A stretch of DNA of 64,000 nucleotides from Hepsetus odoe (GCA_017165825.1 CM029367.1:5398723-5462722), one strand, 5' to 3'; positions 1 through 12,837 are shown, numbered from the stretch's first letter. Program-made: numbers and translations. The notes: generated from the sequence alone by a model not told the origin.

Positions 1-734
1 GTAGTTTGCATAAGTGCGCCCGTCCGTTCCTAGAGTCAGCTAAAGAGGTAAATGCCAACCTCCTTTCCCAAGGAAATGTCGTGTATATGCTGGCGCATGC
101 ACACACTCGCATGCCCATTCATTCTCATTACATCTGATGGTGTATTAGTAGTCAGTGGAGGGTGTATTGAAGGTAAAGGATGGCAGCGGTGTGCTGGTAT
201 AATGAGAAGCCTTCTGATCAATAGCAGATACCCAACGTTCTGGCGCTCCTATACCTTCCGGGAGGGAAGCTCTAAATCAGGCCATTTATGAGATGGCTGA
301 TGGGTCATACGAAGCTAATGAAAAGACTCATGGATGGCTCATGCCAAAGGTAATGTGGCTATAGGGCTTTTACCATTCAGGCATCCATCTGAAAGAGAAA
401 ATATTCCTGCCCTGCCTCTTCTTTCTCTGTTCACCCTCATCTGTCTCTTTGTTACACATAAATGGACCGGGGGATGGAGTGTGTGTCTATGACCAGCCGA
501 CCAGAAATTCCTATCTGTGTGAATTTTCTGTCTGTGCTTTCAGGACAACAGTGTTTCAGCTGCCAAAAGAACAACAGGATTCACCAGATTGTCTGGAAAA
601 TCTCATTTGATTTCATGTTCTCGTCAACTTTTCGCTTATATTGTCTATACCTTGTCGAGATCTTATATGTTGATGCACAATGTATTAAAATATGAAGAAC
701 TTTGAAGGAAACAGGATTAAAACGTGACAAAAAT

Positions 735-974
735 GGGGGCGGTGTGGCCTAGTGTTAGGGCGCCGGCCATTATGATCAGAGGATCAGGGTTCGAATCCCT
801 TCCCAATGGGTTGCCCTGAGGTACCCTTGAGCAAGGTACCGTCCCCGTCCCGCTTCTCCCTGCGATGGGCTCGCACCTGTTCAGGGTGCGCCCCCTGTCC
901 CCGCCTCTGTGTGTGCTGGGTTGGACACCAGCGCGACCCCGTTTGGGGGACAAGCAGCAGAAAACGGATGGATG
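735..974 (+). mobile_element. Chimeric tRNA-derived SINE (family A head, DANA-like tail)
   Basis: The element starts with a tRNA A-box-like gtggcctagtgttaggg and a B-box-like gggttcgaatccc. It then has the family A core ctgaggtacccttgagcaag. After about 120 bp it switches to a tail resembling the DANA-like copies (cctgttcagggtg, gctgggttggacacc, gcgaccccg) and ends in gatggatga repeats. Confidence 0.8.
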
Positions 975-1446
975 AAATATCAACAGTCCTAGCTTTTGCC
1001 TGACTGTCAGTGACGAAACTCAAGAAAAAGAGGAGGAGGGATATTTCAGCAACGCACTGATCCACAACTTCTAAATGAAAGGGTTAAGAACGAGTGATGA
1101 CTTGACTGGTTATCACATACATCTAAAACTTGGTTGCTGGTCCAGGTTATCAGGTTTTAGATTCCATAAACAAGTTCTCCCTCTTGCTCATCCACTGTGG
1201 GCTCACCAGGGTCATATTCACACCATCACTATGTGTGTAAGGAAAAAAATCCACTCATTTATTAACATTAATGCTATTAAAATCATTAATGGAATTTTAA
1301 TTCATGTGCAGAATTCATCCCCTGTTTTATATTATAATTATATATTATAATAAAATATATTTTAAGAATTTTAACCATCTTGGCAAACATTGTGATTCCA
1401 TTTACCTCGTGGTGCATGAATGTGGTTACTGGGCTGCTAGGAAATA

Positions 1447-1706
1447 AAAGTGAAAGACAACCTCTTGTCATTGCGCAGGTCACAGCACTGCACACCATGA
1501 ACCACAACGAAATTGGACCTCTTCTGCTTTTAACCCATGCACACAAACACCAGGCGGCAGTGGGCAGCTTGGCTGGAAAAGCCCGGGAGCAGTGACGGGA
1601 CGGCACCTTGCTCAGGGTACCTCAGGGCAACGATTTGTGAGGGGAATCAAACCCACAATCTTCCGATGCGGGGCCAATTCCCTAACCACTAGGCCACCGC
1701 TGCCCC
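1447..1706 (-). mobile_element. tRNA-derived SINE, family A
   Basis: Read on the minus strand it has the full plan of the family: A-box-like head (gtggcctagtggttaggg), core with ggtacc motifs, gcatgggttaaaagcagaag and a 3' end of repeated cttt/cac. Nearly full length. Confidence 0.85.
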
Positions 1707-1780
1707 TATAAAGGATCAATAGGAGAGCAATGGTTAAAGCATATCACCAAAAAGTCTGAAAAAAGGTCAGTTTCACTTTA

Positions 1781-2016
1781 AAGTGAAAGTGACTATTCTT
1801 CTCATTGCGAGGTCACAGCACACCACAACGAAATTTGGACCTCTGCATTTAACCCATGCAGAGTGCAACAGGGGGGTGTTATGAGTTTTTCAGGAGCAGT
1901 GACAGGGACGGTACCTTGCTCAAGAGTAGCTCAGGGCAACCTACTGGTAAGGGGGTTTGAACCCACAATCTTCTAATACTGTGGCCGACTCCTGAACCAC
2001 TAGACCACTGCTGCCC
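1781..2016 (-). mobile_element. tRNA-derived SINE, family A
   Basis: A second copy in the same orientation as the one just before it, 75 bp away. Minus-strand head gcagtggtctagtggttcag, B box gggttcaaaccc, and tail tcactttcacttta are all visible. Confidence 0.85.
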
Positions 2017-3072
2017 TGTGTTTACTTTTTAAACTTCCCATGGAAGCTTGAAGGACCTTGATGAGGTCCTACCTAAGCTGCTCTTACGCCATTTGCTCAT
2101 TAAAAGTATCGAAACCATTAAAACCACTGATGGGAATCCTGGTTTAGGAATCGTACAAGGTTTATCTACTGGCGTATTTTACAGAACACTTCTTTATGTA
2201 AATGGATGAGCATTGAGAGTAAGATCTAGTTATTTAAGATGAATCAATGAAATGATTGAATTTCTTAATTGCTGTGAAATAACTACACCTGATATTTGGT
2301 ACGGTGCTCTGTGAATTCTTTCTGCCATTCTGCTGTGCGTGTGTTTATGCATGTACGTGTGTCTGTGTGGGTGGAGGGGTGTACCATAATGAATCCTAAG
2401 CAGGGTTTTATGCTCCTGTTATTTGCGAGAGGAGGATTTATTGTAGCATCTCTGACAGACAGAGCCAGCCTCAAACCAATGTGAGGATTATTATATAAAA
2501 ATCAATCAATCTGTGCCTTTGTGTGTGTAGCCCATTTATGCGTAGGTATGTGTGTGTGTGTCTGTCTGACTGCTTGGCCTGGACTCATTTTGTAGAAGAA
2601 TCTAATCCTGAAGCCATTCATGCCACAAGGACACACGGCAGGTAAATAGCTCCATATCCCTCCATATCTCAACCTCAATATATCAACCTGGAAATGATGG
2701 ACAAAAGGTTTTCAGTCACTTTGTGGAAATAATGACACAAGCAGTTATATACTTACAATTACATTCGGTTTGCATGCTGTATCATCCAGTTTGATTCCAC
2801 ATCTTCAGTGAGACTCAATGGAAAATTTGACAAATGTGGGGAAAATAAGGATTTTATCTTAAGACATGATCCGTTGGATTAATTGCAGGCACGATTGTAT
2901 ATCTATTTTGGGCTTGTTTAAATGAGCCAAAAATGTGAGAAAAAATGAAATTTGATTTTGTTAAATCAGTTTATTTAGTTTTTTGCTTCTTTTTAACCTT
3001 TTTCAAAGAAATAAATATTAATAAATGTATACAATAATGCAAATCTTATACTTTAATTAATTTGGTTAATTG

Positions 3073-3075
<3 letters not shown>

Positions 3076-3146
<71 letters not shown>
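3076..3146. repeat. (TA)n microsatellite
   Basis: About 70 bp of almost pure TA dinucleotide with one phase slip in the middle. Confidence 0.98.
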
Positions 3147-3150
<4 letters not shown>

Positions 3151-3617
3151 TTTTGTACATTTGTACAATTCAGATGGCCACATCTGAGTACTTAAATAAT
3201 ATTTGCCATTTTTTCCCCTCTATATTTATAAGGCTTTTGTGTCAAAGTAATTTTATAGGAATTTTACAAGCTACTGAAATGGAATATTTATGCACTTGCA
3301 GAGTTGGAGCACATTATACTAGTGCAATTCCCAGTTCCTCAGACAGAGACAGAAGACAGAAGTGTGACATACATACATACATAGGCCTGCCTCAAGGTCA
3401 TCCATCAGAGCGGTGTGTGAGTGGCACTGGGAATGAATCCTGCCAGGGGCGAAGCTCGTGGCGTACATGCTTACACTCGCCTGCATGATCTGTGTGGAGC
3501 TGCAGGTGTTTCTCTGTAAGTGTGTGTGTGGCGTGGGATTTGCACAGGATGTGTGTTTTCTGTGCAACTTTTTCTACGAGGCACAGGGAGCAGCAGACTA
3601 ATGTCTCGCCAGGCTCA

Positions 3618-3620
<3 letters not shown>

Positions 3621-3655
<35 letters not shown>
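3621..3655. repeat. (GT)n microsatellite
   Basis: Seventeen uninterrupted GT units followed by cg. It encodes CA repeats on the mdga1 sense strand. Confidence 0.98.
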
Positions 3656-3658
<3 letters not shown>

Positions 3659-3944
3659 AGTTGAAGTAAGTTTAAATGTGATCCAGTATTGATGGAGTGC
3701 AGCCAGGGAGCTGTTTTGACCTGCCACTGAAGCAGCACAGACCTCCAGCCTCCTCCAGACCTTTCTCTTCCTCTCAGCCTCTTTTTCTTCCCATCAGTTT
3801 CCTCCTCCATGGGAAGTGGTTTCTCTCTTACTCTTCCTGTATTTTGTCTCAGTGCTTCTGCTTTGTTCCCCTGCTTATAGTGTGTGTTTTTTTATTCCTG
3901 ATTACTTTAATGCTCTATTTTTGGTCTCCTATCTAAAACATTAG

Positions 3945-4640
3945 ATAGTATGTACAGAACTCTGCAGCTTGTGTTCTCACCTTCTCTAAAAAGTTTGAAC
4001 ATATCACTCCCTTTCTCCCCAAACTTCACTGGTTGCCGATTTCTTATCATTTTTAATACAAGCTGCATGTTTAAAGCTCCTCTATACTTCCCTGAATTAC
4101 TCCATTCATACCCTCCCATCAGTTCACCACGCTCCTCTGGTACCAGTTCACTGGCAGTCCCTAAATTCACGTCCACCATCCATGGGTGGAAGATCTTTAA
4201 GTGTTGCTGCCCCTTAAATCTGGGATGCCTTCCCTCAAAATCTACATCTAATGCCCTGTTTGTCTCTCATTTTTGGTCTGCAAGGCTCTGCTAGCAGGTC
4301 TCCTGTCATGCAAATTAACCCTTCAGATTGTCCATGACTTGGCGGCACGTCTGGTACCTAATAGGACTCTTGTCACTCCACTAGTCACTTGTTACTCCAC
4401 TAGTCACTGACCTCCACCGGCTACACATCAAATTCAAGTCACTAACAGTGGCCTACAGAGTGACTCCTTCATGCTCCATCTTGCAGGCTTATACTCCTTC
4501 TCATTCATTAAGTTCTTCTAAGGAACGTTGTCCGCGAACAAGCTTCCAAATACCATCAGAGATGGAACGTTCCTCTCTACCTTAAAGAAATGGTTGAAAA
4601 CTCATCTCTTCTAAAACACCTAACATTTCTTACAGACCTG
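3945..4640 (+). mobile_element. L2-like non-LTR retrotransposon 3' fragment
   Basis: The plus strand encodes broken pieces typical of the C-terminal end of L2-clade reverse transcriptase ORFs: HITPFLPKLHWLPIS near 3998, DLAARLVPNRTLVTPL near 4335, and a final SLPLK-type KKWLKTHLF stop near 4610. Several frameshifts and stops make it a dead relic, probably two overlapping fragments. Confidence 0.75.
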
Positions 4641-4703
4641 ACTCACTCTTAATCCTGCTCAAACTATGAGCTAGTTCAGCAAGTTAGCGTTCCTGTCATA
4701 CAT

Positions 4704-4982
4704 GTGAAAGTGAAAAAAAGTGAAAGTGAAAGCAACAACCCTTGTCATTGAGAGGTCACAGCACAGCACACAGTGAACCACAACAAAATTGGACCTCTGC
4801 ATTTAACCCATGCACACAAACACCGTGCAGCAGTGGGCAGCTATTGAAAGCACCCAGGGAGCAGTGACGGGGACGGTACCTTGCTCAAGGTTACCTCAGG
4901 GCAACCTATTGGGAAGGGGTTCGTACCCCCGGTCTTCCGATCATGCGGCTAACGCCCTAACCACTAGCCCACCGCTGCCCCT
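4704..4982 (-). mobile_element. tRNA-derived SINE, family A
   Basis: Near-full-length copy. Its 3' end has an expanded aaagtgaaagtgaaag tract, and its head (minus strand ggggcagcggtgggctagtg) ends 8 bp before a perfect hairpin. Confidence 0.87.
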
Positions 4983-4990
4983 ACATAAAA

Positions 4991-5027
4991 CAAGCCTAGT
5001 TTACTACATAATAGTAAACTAGGCTTG
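4991..5027. repeat. Perfect inverted repeat, 16-bp arms, 5-nt loop
   Basis: Left arm caagcctagtttacta (4991-5006), loop cataa, right arm tagtaaactaggcttg (5012-5027). The arms are perfect complements. It lies directly beside the head of a SINE copy. Confidence 0.95.
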
Positions 5028-5340
5028 CCTAAATAGTCTTGGAACCTCCAGCATTTAAGCTTGTATTGTAAGTTTGGGCCTTTTCTGCTGGTCTAGCTGT
5101 TTAATTTGGAGACTGCCAGCATTTTCAAATCACTTTTTGGATAAATGGAGATACAAGGCTTTGTTCTCAAAGCAACATGATGCATATTCACTGGCAGCCA
5201 TGGAGCTTCTGTGTTGGATGGATATGAAGATGCATGGTTTCTTTGGTAAGTGACCAAAAAACAGTCATTTTAACCAAAGACTGAGTGGGGCTTAAATGAT
5301 CTAAAAATATGCATTGAATCAAACTGAGTAAAAATAATAA

Positions 5341-5418
5341 TAAAAAAAAAATTATATATATATATATAAATATATATAAGGTACTATATATGTATACACA
5401 CACACACATATATATTTG
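5341..5418. repeat. AT-rich simple repeat with CA core
   Basis: A mixed run of A, (TA)n, (CA)5 and (TA)n repeats. No other signal. Confidence 0.9.
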
Positions 5419-8105
5419 ATGATGTGTATTACCCCAGTGACAGTTTAAGTCCTTTTTTTCTGAGTGTAGAGAAATTACAGGTACTTTATAAGCCAGGAAT
5501 AGCTGCCTTTGCATTAAGCAGTAACTTAACCTATTTTCTTAAACAATTTCTTCTTTTTAAAAAAAAAAAGACTCACACAGAAATCTCTCCACAGTCTGCC
5601 TCGTTTCAGCGGCATTCACTCATCTGTCTCTTCATCCCACATCTAACATGCTTCTCTCGGCGCGTTTTTCTCTTTGCTTTCTTATTATTCTCATCTGATA
5701 ATAATGACTCAATCTCTTCTGCCAAAGCAGACTCGCAATCAGCCAATTAAAAGTCAGACAGGAAGGTGGGGGAGAGGGAGAGGGAGAGAGATTCTCCAAA
5801 CCTAGTGATAGAAATCCTTTGTTGATGCTTCTTGTACGTCTGTAACCGAGATACACTAAACGCACGGAGTGAAATGTGAATGATGCCGCTGATCTCTGAT
5901 ATCAGGTCCATCAAAGCAACCATGGTGTTGAGATTCAAAGCGTAAGGATTGTGTATTATACGTTAATAGACCTATATAATGGAAACCTGAATGTGAAAAT
6001 GGTGAGGAAAAAAAACAGGGTGACAATTACCAAATTAAAAATTATATTCAGGTTACATGTTGCATCCTCCGGTTTGATTCAATACTTTCAACCAGATTTA
6101 AAAATATGACAAATGTGGAAAAATAAGGATGCAGAAAAATATTTTTTTAACATATTTAAATCACAATTCATGATCTCTTTGATTGCTTTCAAGTGCAACT
6201 GTGTGTCTATTCTCGGCTTGATTTGTTTAATTAAAATTAATTAAAATCAATTTATTTATTTATTATTTTTTTAAAGGCATGCATATTAGTATAAAGTACA
6301 AATTAGGTATACTTTACTTTTTAACTTCTATATATTATGTAATTCATTTTTGAATGTTTTTATTTGATTAAATGTATATAATGTACTTTTTGATTATGTT
6401 TGTACAGTTTAGCTGGGCACATTTTAGTACTTAAATTCTTAAAAAGCATAAAAACAAAAAATATTTGCCCTATATTTATATTCCCTTTTTTCATAATCTG
6501 TTATTCTATTGCTCTAAATGTTATTCTCTATCAATCTCATAAAAAACTAATAATTGTATGACTCCTTTTGGTATATACAGCACATAAATCATAAATATAT
6601 AATGGTATTCCAAAATTTTTTATCAAGGAAAATATGGCTCATTGATTAAAAAGGTTTATATTAAATTCATGCAAATTCTGGTACAAATTTTGGGTGATTT
6701 ATGGATGATTTTGATGATGAAAAAATAAACCCCACCCATTTTCTTTTTGCATGTTCCTGCAAATTCAAAGGCAAAAACTGATATTGCTTTGGTGGATTGA
6801 AGACATTAAGGACCATGTAAACATAATATGAACATAAAATACTTTTGCACAGGTCACAGTTTCTTATTTTGTGTGGCAAAGAGGTTCCATTCAACAAAGA
6901 AACTTTAAATGTGCAGAATTATGTTCTCCAAAAATCATGTGCACGTACTTTCTTGCGTAAAAGGAATAAAAACATGGAATTTGACCAGTTGCCCAAACTG
7001 TTGTGTAGTGTCTACCAGCATCAGAATCCTTTAAAATGGACGGCATGACGTTACAACGCCTTTAAAGGAATTATGCTGTGTTTTGATTCTAGACTGACCT
7101 TCAAAAGATGGCTGGTCTGCTCAGCCGGTTTAGAGTTTCACACCGCTATAAATCGGCTGTAATATAAAACAGCCCTGCACTCAAAAAGCCTCTGAAGACG
7201 CAGTCTCCTTCAGCGTCCTCTCCAGAAACAAGCCCGTAGAGCTAGGGACACTTTTGCTCAATCGTTAACAAATACAGGGCTATGTACAGCGGTCCAGCAG
7301 CCAGCTCCTGTGTGTACATCCTCTTTCATTTTGTCCCCCACTCCCCTGTCTTTCCCCAGCTTTAAGAAGAGAGAGAATGAAAATCAACAAAAAAGAAAAA
7401 TCGATCTGAGCCACTGTGTATGTTGTTTTTTTCCACAGGTCACTTCCACTGCATAGTATGTGTATAGTCACTCTGTATAAGGTGTGATTTTGGCAACCCA
7501 GGGTTTATAATTTTTTTTTTTCCATAGAAATGTGTTTTTCTGAGGAGGACAGGGGCAATCAGGAGTGCAATTTGGAAGGAAAGCCACACCATGTCTAAAG
7601 GCAAAAAAAAAAACAAAAAAAAGTCCCGCATCTTTTTTCTTTTTACATTTTAGCAAAGTGGCCTTTCCCATGAATTCTTCATACTGCTAGTTTACTAGAG
7701 CAGCTAAAAAACAAAAACAAACACGCTTGCACATCCTGCATGAGCGATTCATAAAGCATCAGTGCTACTCTCTTTCATTTGTTCAGATAATGTGCGAGTG
7801 GGATTGAGCTTCGTTCTTATTTACACTAATCTTTGTTCTTTGTGATACACTCTCTATATACAGTGATCAAAATAGGCCAAGCTATTAATAACAAATTAAT
7901 ATAAATACAGTGGTCTTACGCTGCAGAGATGATCATCAGAACATCAAGCCTTAAAAGGTCCACAGTTGGTTCAGACTGAACTCACACTGTGTACAGATGG
8001 AGTAAAATGATGAGTCCTTGGGGGATTGGTTTGAAGACCACTGGAGTAGGAGAACTGCCAAACTGAACTGGAGACTGGCCTTCTGTGATTGGGCTTCTGT
8101 GCAGG

Positions 8106-8310
8106 AGTAGTTGTGGCCTAGTGTTTAGGGACTAGGTCCCAGGACTGGAAGCATGTGGTTTTGAGCCCAGTAGGTTGCCCTGAGGTACCCTTGAGCAAGT
8201 TACCATCCCCATCACGGCTCCCCAGGCATGATATGATTGCTCACTGCTGCATGGTGTATGGGTTAAAAGCAGAGCCCGACTTTGTTGAAGTCACTTTCCC
8301 TTCACTTTAT
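8106..8310 (+). mobile_element. tRNA-derived SINE, family A
   Basis: Head gtggcctagtgtttaggg, core ctgaggtacccttgagcaag and 3' cactttcccttcacttt are visible. The B box is degraded (gttttgagccc) with a small deletion after it. Confidence 0.83.
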
Positions 8311-10066
8311 CAGAACTTCTGATTACCAGAGCAATACTAACCATCGGGTGCTTGCAGCACCAGTCTCATAACCTTTCCAAACTGGCACTCAGTCTTTTTC
8401 TACCTTAAATAGTTTATATCAGTTGTTTTTTTTTTTTTTAACTTTCTTATATAGTTGGATTACTGGTATCTATACTAACCCTGGTCTGTACTATTTCAGA
8501 TCCAAGGTAAGCCTACTGAAAGTTTTGTTTCAGGCTTTCCACATTTTGATTCATCTATAATTAATTTCCATTCTTTTTCTTTCATAGAGATGGAGAACCT
8601 CACAGAAAGACAACCATGAGTTCAGTAACCTAACCAGGTCTTAAAGGTAGAGTGGCAAAACAGAAACCACTGCTAAAAGCTCATGATATCTCTCTTGGAA
8701 TTTGCTTAAAGCATCTGAACACCACTGAATACTCAAAACAAACTATTTGCATTAAAACATCCAAACCAGGCAATGAGCATAATTCATCAATATCATCCCT
8801 ACAGTCAAACAGGGTGGCAACATCAGACTCAACAGAGCACGTCTGACGTGTAAAAAGCTCTTCACTGCTGCTCTCCTTTAACCTGGTTGAGTTTATGTGA
8901 GTGGAATTATGGAAGAAAACCTCAAGGAAAGGAAGGCGAAGCTTAAAGATTCGTTCCCAAGAAAACTGAAGGCTCTGAGTGGGCTGTCAGAATACTAAGT
9001 TAAAAGGAAATTGGGATTTTTTTTAGTCGCTTTACCATTACATTTACAAAACACTAAAATCATTTAGAAAACTTTGTGTGAACTGGACTTTTTGCTGGAC
9101 ACTTTTCCAATAACCCCATTACAACAAACAAATAAATAAATAAATAAACTCACTACCCAGAAAAATTCTTTTTGATATGATTTTTTTAAAAATCCTGGCA
9201 CTTTTTGTCCACGTCTGTAGCAATAAGGGCTGAATAGCTCTTCAGGAACAAATCATAGACACATGGAGAGAACGGGATGAACAGTGTCCTCATCTAAGAT
9301 GGCTTGAATGGAAACATGTGTCCTCAGCAAGAGAATTAGCAAACCTGGGACGCCCTCGTCTCTGTTAAAGACGATAAGCAGGAGGCAGTGAGGGAGAGTC
9401 AGGTCAGAGATAAATTAATTATACAGACGGAGATGGAAAACAGGTGGCAAAGCATGAAAGAGAGAACAACAGCAGTGTGTTCTGTCACCGGAGCTGCTCT
9501 GCTGCATGCATGCGCTGTTTACTTTGGGACGTACATGGAAACTACCTCGGGTACTCTGGGTTGAAAGTGTGTCCGTGTGCATCACAGAGTAGTGAGAGGT
9601 GCGCGTGGCAGGGAGAAAAGACACATTTATAGTAGCCTTAGGCATTTTTAGCAACTACATGTAAAACAACACATACGGGCTGAGTGATTGTCACGGGAGT
9701 GTGAAACGGAAGTCTGGATTCCAAATATAGATGCAATGTTTTAAAGATCGAGGTGCAAAAATGACAAAATGACAAAATGTTTTGTCAATTTTCTAAATTG
9801 GTACACTGTTTAATAAGCATTACATGTTGGTAGGGAGAGCGGGGCATATTTTTCATGCAAGATTCCAAACGATGTACCAAATTAAAGAAGTAAATTGGAG
9901 GTATATCTTCAGTATTTGTTATTTTTTATATCTAACTCCATTGCAGAAAGTATAACGCACAAGTCTCAGAACAGGAAGGATAGAATAGCTAGTTAGCCGG
10001 TGTGTAAGACTGAGACGGAAAAGAAACAGAGAGAGTGATAGGCAGAAGGAATAAAACAGAGCTTAC

Positions 10067-10199
10067 TGGTGGCATTAGTTAGACGGAAGGTGACTGAGCT
10101 GTCCGGTATGTCACACACATTGCGTACGGACACTTGACAGGTGTAGTTGGCAAAGTCCTGGGGACGTAGGTTCTTCAGCTTCAGCACTTTAGTCTCACC
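10067..10199 (-). CDS. mdga1: mdga1 internal exon C (C-terminal half of Ig domain 2)
   Basis: This 133-bp exon encodes 44 codons plus one base, entering at phase 0 and leaving at phase 1. The product begins GETKVLKLKNLRPQDF, has the second Ig2 cysteine in ANYTCQVSVRNVC, and ends VTFRLTNAT. NYT and NAT are N-glycosylation sequons. It continues exon B exactly where MDGA1 does (PLYTQ then GETKV). The donor is gtaagc. The acceptor is unusual: a run of alternating TG in the transcript sense sits about 15 bases before the cag in place of a plain pyrimidine tract. Because 133 is not a multiple of three, skipping this exon alone would shift the frame. The next exon, starting Ig3, is not in the window. 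Confidence 0.93.
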
Positions 10200-10235
10200 C
10201 TGTGAACACGAACACACAGACACACACACACACAG
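10200..10235 (-). promoter_or_regulatory. mdga1: Exon C 3' splice site with TG-repeat in place of pyrimidine tract
   Basis: In transcript sense the intron ends with an alternating TG run, then tctgtgtgttcgtgttcacag. The TG tract lies 15-30 bases before the AG. UG-repeat tracts next to weak acceptors are known binding sites for TDP-43 and CELF proteins (for example CFTR exon 9). A role here is inferred. Confidence 0.6.
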
Positions 10236-11608
10236 TTTTATATCCATCAAAGCCCGGTGTAAGAATAAAGGACAGTTTACAGTTTGTGAAGTATTTGATC
10301 TTTATTTCTCCATGGCATTAGACATAGTGGCGGCTACACAGAGGCACCGGCCTTGAATATGTCCTCTGAGAATATTTCCCAACAATATAAAACTATCTCA
10401 AGTCACAGATCTCCTCTAGAAATCGCCAACTGACTCTTATGGTACGCTGTAATTTCCCAAAGTCTATTAATAAAAAAGCACACCCCTGTGGAATGTTTAG
10501 GTGGGGAAAAAAAATGGAATGTCTTAACACTGTTTTCTCTGTCGTCTGAGCTGCTTGATGGTCTCCCTGCGTCTCTAAAAGTTCAGCACGATAAATAAGT
10601 GAACCCACACACAGCGCAGGATGATTAACTAATGGCTAAGTAAACTGATGTTAATCCCAGATGTTCTTGCAGGCTACATCAAAACACATGCAGATCTGGA
10701 ACAGAAAGAGAAGACTCTCCATTTAAGTTCATGTGATTGAGAGAGGGGGGGAGGGGGGAGGGGGACTCCTATGAATATCAGTCATTTTGCAGAGCCATCA
10801 GCGGTATGAATCATTGTCATTAGGGTGATGTATTACAAAGCCATCCTCTAAGTCTCCTACTCCCCTCCCATCTCTTTCTCCTTATGCAAAGTACACTTTT
10901 ATAATGGCTTTCAGATCATGAGTTCATCATTCATCTCTCATGGTTTGGTGCTGCCCGTGTCAGTGAAGACCAAGCCATGGTCAGCTTCTTGCGGTTGTTT
11001 ACTCTGTAAGACTTCCAGAACAGTCGCAGGGGCTTCTCAGTGTCTCAGTAAATGATCCTTTGATTCTGCAGATCTCTCATTTACTTTAATTCTTCTATTC
11101 CAGTGCATGATGACTTATCCTTTCTATTTTTCAAATTAATAGGAATACACTACAAATGCATGCTAGTTATTCATGCTTTGCATTTGTGACCATTTTTTTA
11201 TGCTTTTTTTCTTGTTTCCCCCCAAAAAAACACATGCACATCAGATAAACTGGCTGTGCCCTTAGGAGTAACTGTGTGTCTTCCCTGTGATGGACTGTCC
11301 AGGCTGCTTGCCTTGTGTCCTGTTCGACCTTTTCCACTACTAGGGAGCCTCCATTTTTGTCCAGACCAAATATAAACTGGTTCAGAGGCTGAAAAGTTGT
11401 TTTTGATTAGGGATCCTGATGACAATTTTGGGTCTTCCTTTCTCCTTGTTTAATTCTGCCATGTCGCCCCTCATCTGTTGAAAGCACATTCTTTATTATA
11501 GCTCCACTCCAAAGTGGTGGAAATGCTGACCTGATTCTGTAAACTGACCTGGTTCAAGAGCAGGTTCCAGTTGGTGGAAAAGGGCTATAACAGCACTGAG
11601 ATAATCAA

Positions 11609-11980
11609 CTCAGGTGTTTCTACCTTTTGCCTTCAAACCAGCATCAGTTCTTCTGGCCCCACAGAGCCCTGATCTCCACATCGTCCAGTGTGTCTGGGAT
11701 TACATGAAGAGACAGAAGGATGTGAGGAAGCCTACATCCACAGAAGATCTGTGGTTAGTTCTCCAAGATGTTTGGAACAACCTACCAGCCGAGTTCCTTC
11801 AAAAGCCGTGTGCAAGTGTACCTAGAAGAATTGATGCTGTTTTGAAGGAAAAGGGTGGTCACACCAAATATTGATTTGATTTAGATTTCTCTTTTGTTCA
11901 TTCACTGCATTTTGTTGATTGATGAAAATAAATGAATAAATTCTTCCACACCTGCCTAAAACGTTTGCACAGTACTGTAT
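11609..11980 (+). mobile_element. Tc1-like transposon relic (transposase C-terminus, fold-back)
   Basis: The plus strand encodes QSPDLHIVQCVWDYMKRQ, then WNNLPAEFLQK and VPRRIDAVLKEKGGHTKY followed by a stop, the standard C-terminal end of Tc1-family transposases. It ends with the terminal-repeat motif gcacagtactgta. The first 43 bp (11609-11651) are an inverted copy of the region encoding the last transposase residues (about 11825-11866), so most of the element is deleted and the ends face each other. Not functional. Confidence 0.87.
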
Positions 11981-12837
11981 AGATGTATCTTTAGTAGTGA
12001 AAAAAGGAGAGATGAGCCTGTTCATATAAACTAGCCCAAGTTTGGATGGAGTTCAAGTCTCTATAGGCCCGACGGAGTTCTTGCTGGCTCTCGTATTTCA
12101 AGCACTCTGGCAACAAAGGGCACCTCAACAACATCTCAGACTGATAAAACTGATTAGACAGGGCTAAGTGATAAATGTAGGCATCATGTCCTTCAGATAT
12201 AGAAGTAGGCCTTCCCCATGGTATGGGAGTGAGTTCGTATGAAACATTGATTTCTAGGATTGTGACTGTTGCAGTTAAGATTGCGTTAATGTTTTAGCAA
12301 AGGGTCTAAACTGTTCTGATGGCTTTAGAAGAAGCTCAGCTGCTCTGCGAGATCTTAACCAAAGTACATCATCTACAGAATGGCAAGCAAGGGAATTGAG
12401 TGTATTGGATTTCAAACTGTAAGACATAAAATATCTCCGCTATAGAGAGTGCATGCGGGTTGGGTAATGATTATTCGAGAACACGCTTGGAAGTAATGGA
12501 TTGTTAACATACTCACTGAATGTTTCATATTTTCACAAAAGCAGACTGAAGGGGCTTTTTTTTTTTTGAGCAGCAATTTCAGTTGAACCTTCAACTCGCT
12601 TTGTTGCCATTATACATTCTGATTTTTAAAGGATTTTTCTTTGAAAATCTGTGTTAGACAACATTGATTCACTTTAAACGTCTCAAGTTTCTCCTTCGAG
12701 GGTCTTATCCAGTGCGTACTGTGGGGTGCGAGTGGTGGGTGATACAATAGGATAGAATGTTGGTAAACGGCTGTGCTTTTCTGAGAATACTGTATCACTG
12801 GACATGCATTTAAAATGAAATAAAAAAATTATGAATC

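Larger units (their letters stand above)
1..10066 (-). other. mdga1: mdga1 intron downstream of exon C (partial)
   Basis: No further mdga1 exon is recognisable here, so the intron after exon C runs off the left edge of the window. It holds five SINE copies, an L2-like LINE fragment, a (TA)n and a (GT)n microsatellite and a perfect hairpin at 4991-5027, described separately. I recognise nothing in 1-734, 2017-3075, 3147-3620, 5028-8105 or 8311-10066: AT-rich spacer, with only short chance open frames. Confidence 0.8.

Noticed and set aside
717..1065. Overlapping frames around 717-1065
   Set aside because: They are inside a chimeric SINE, which is Pol III derived and not protein-coding.
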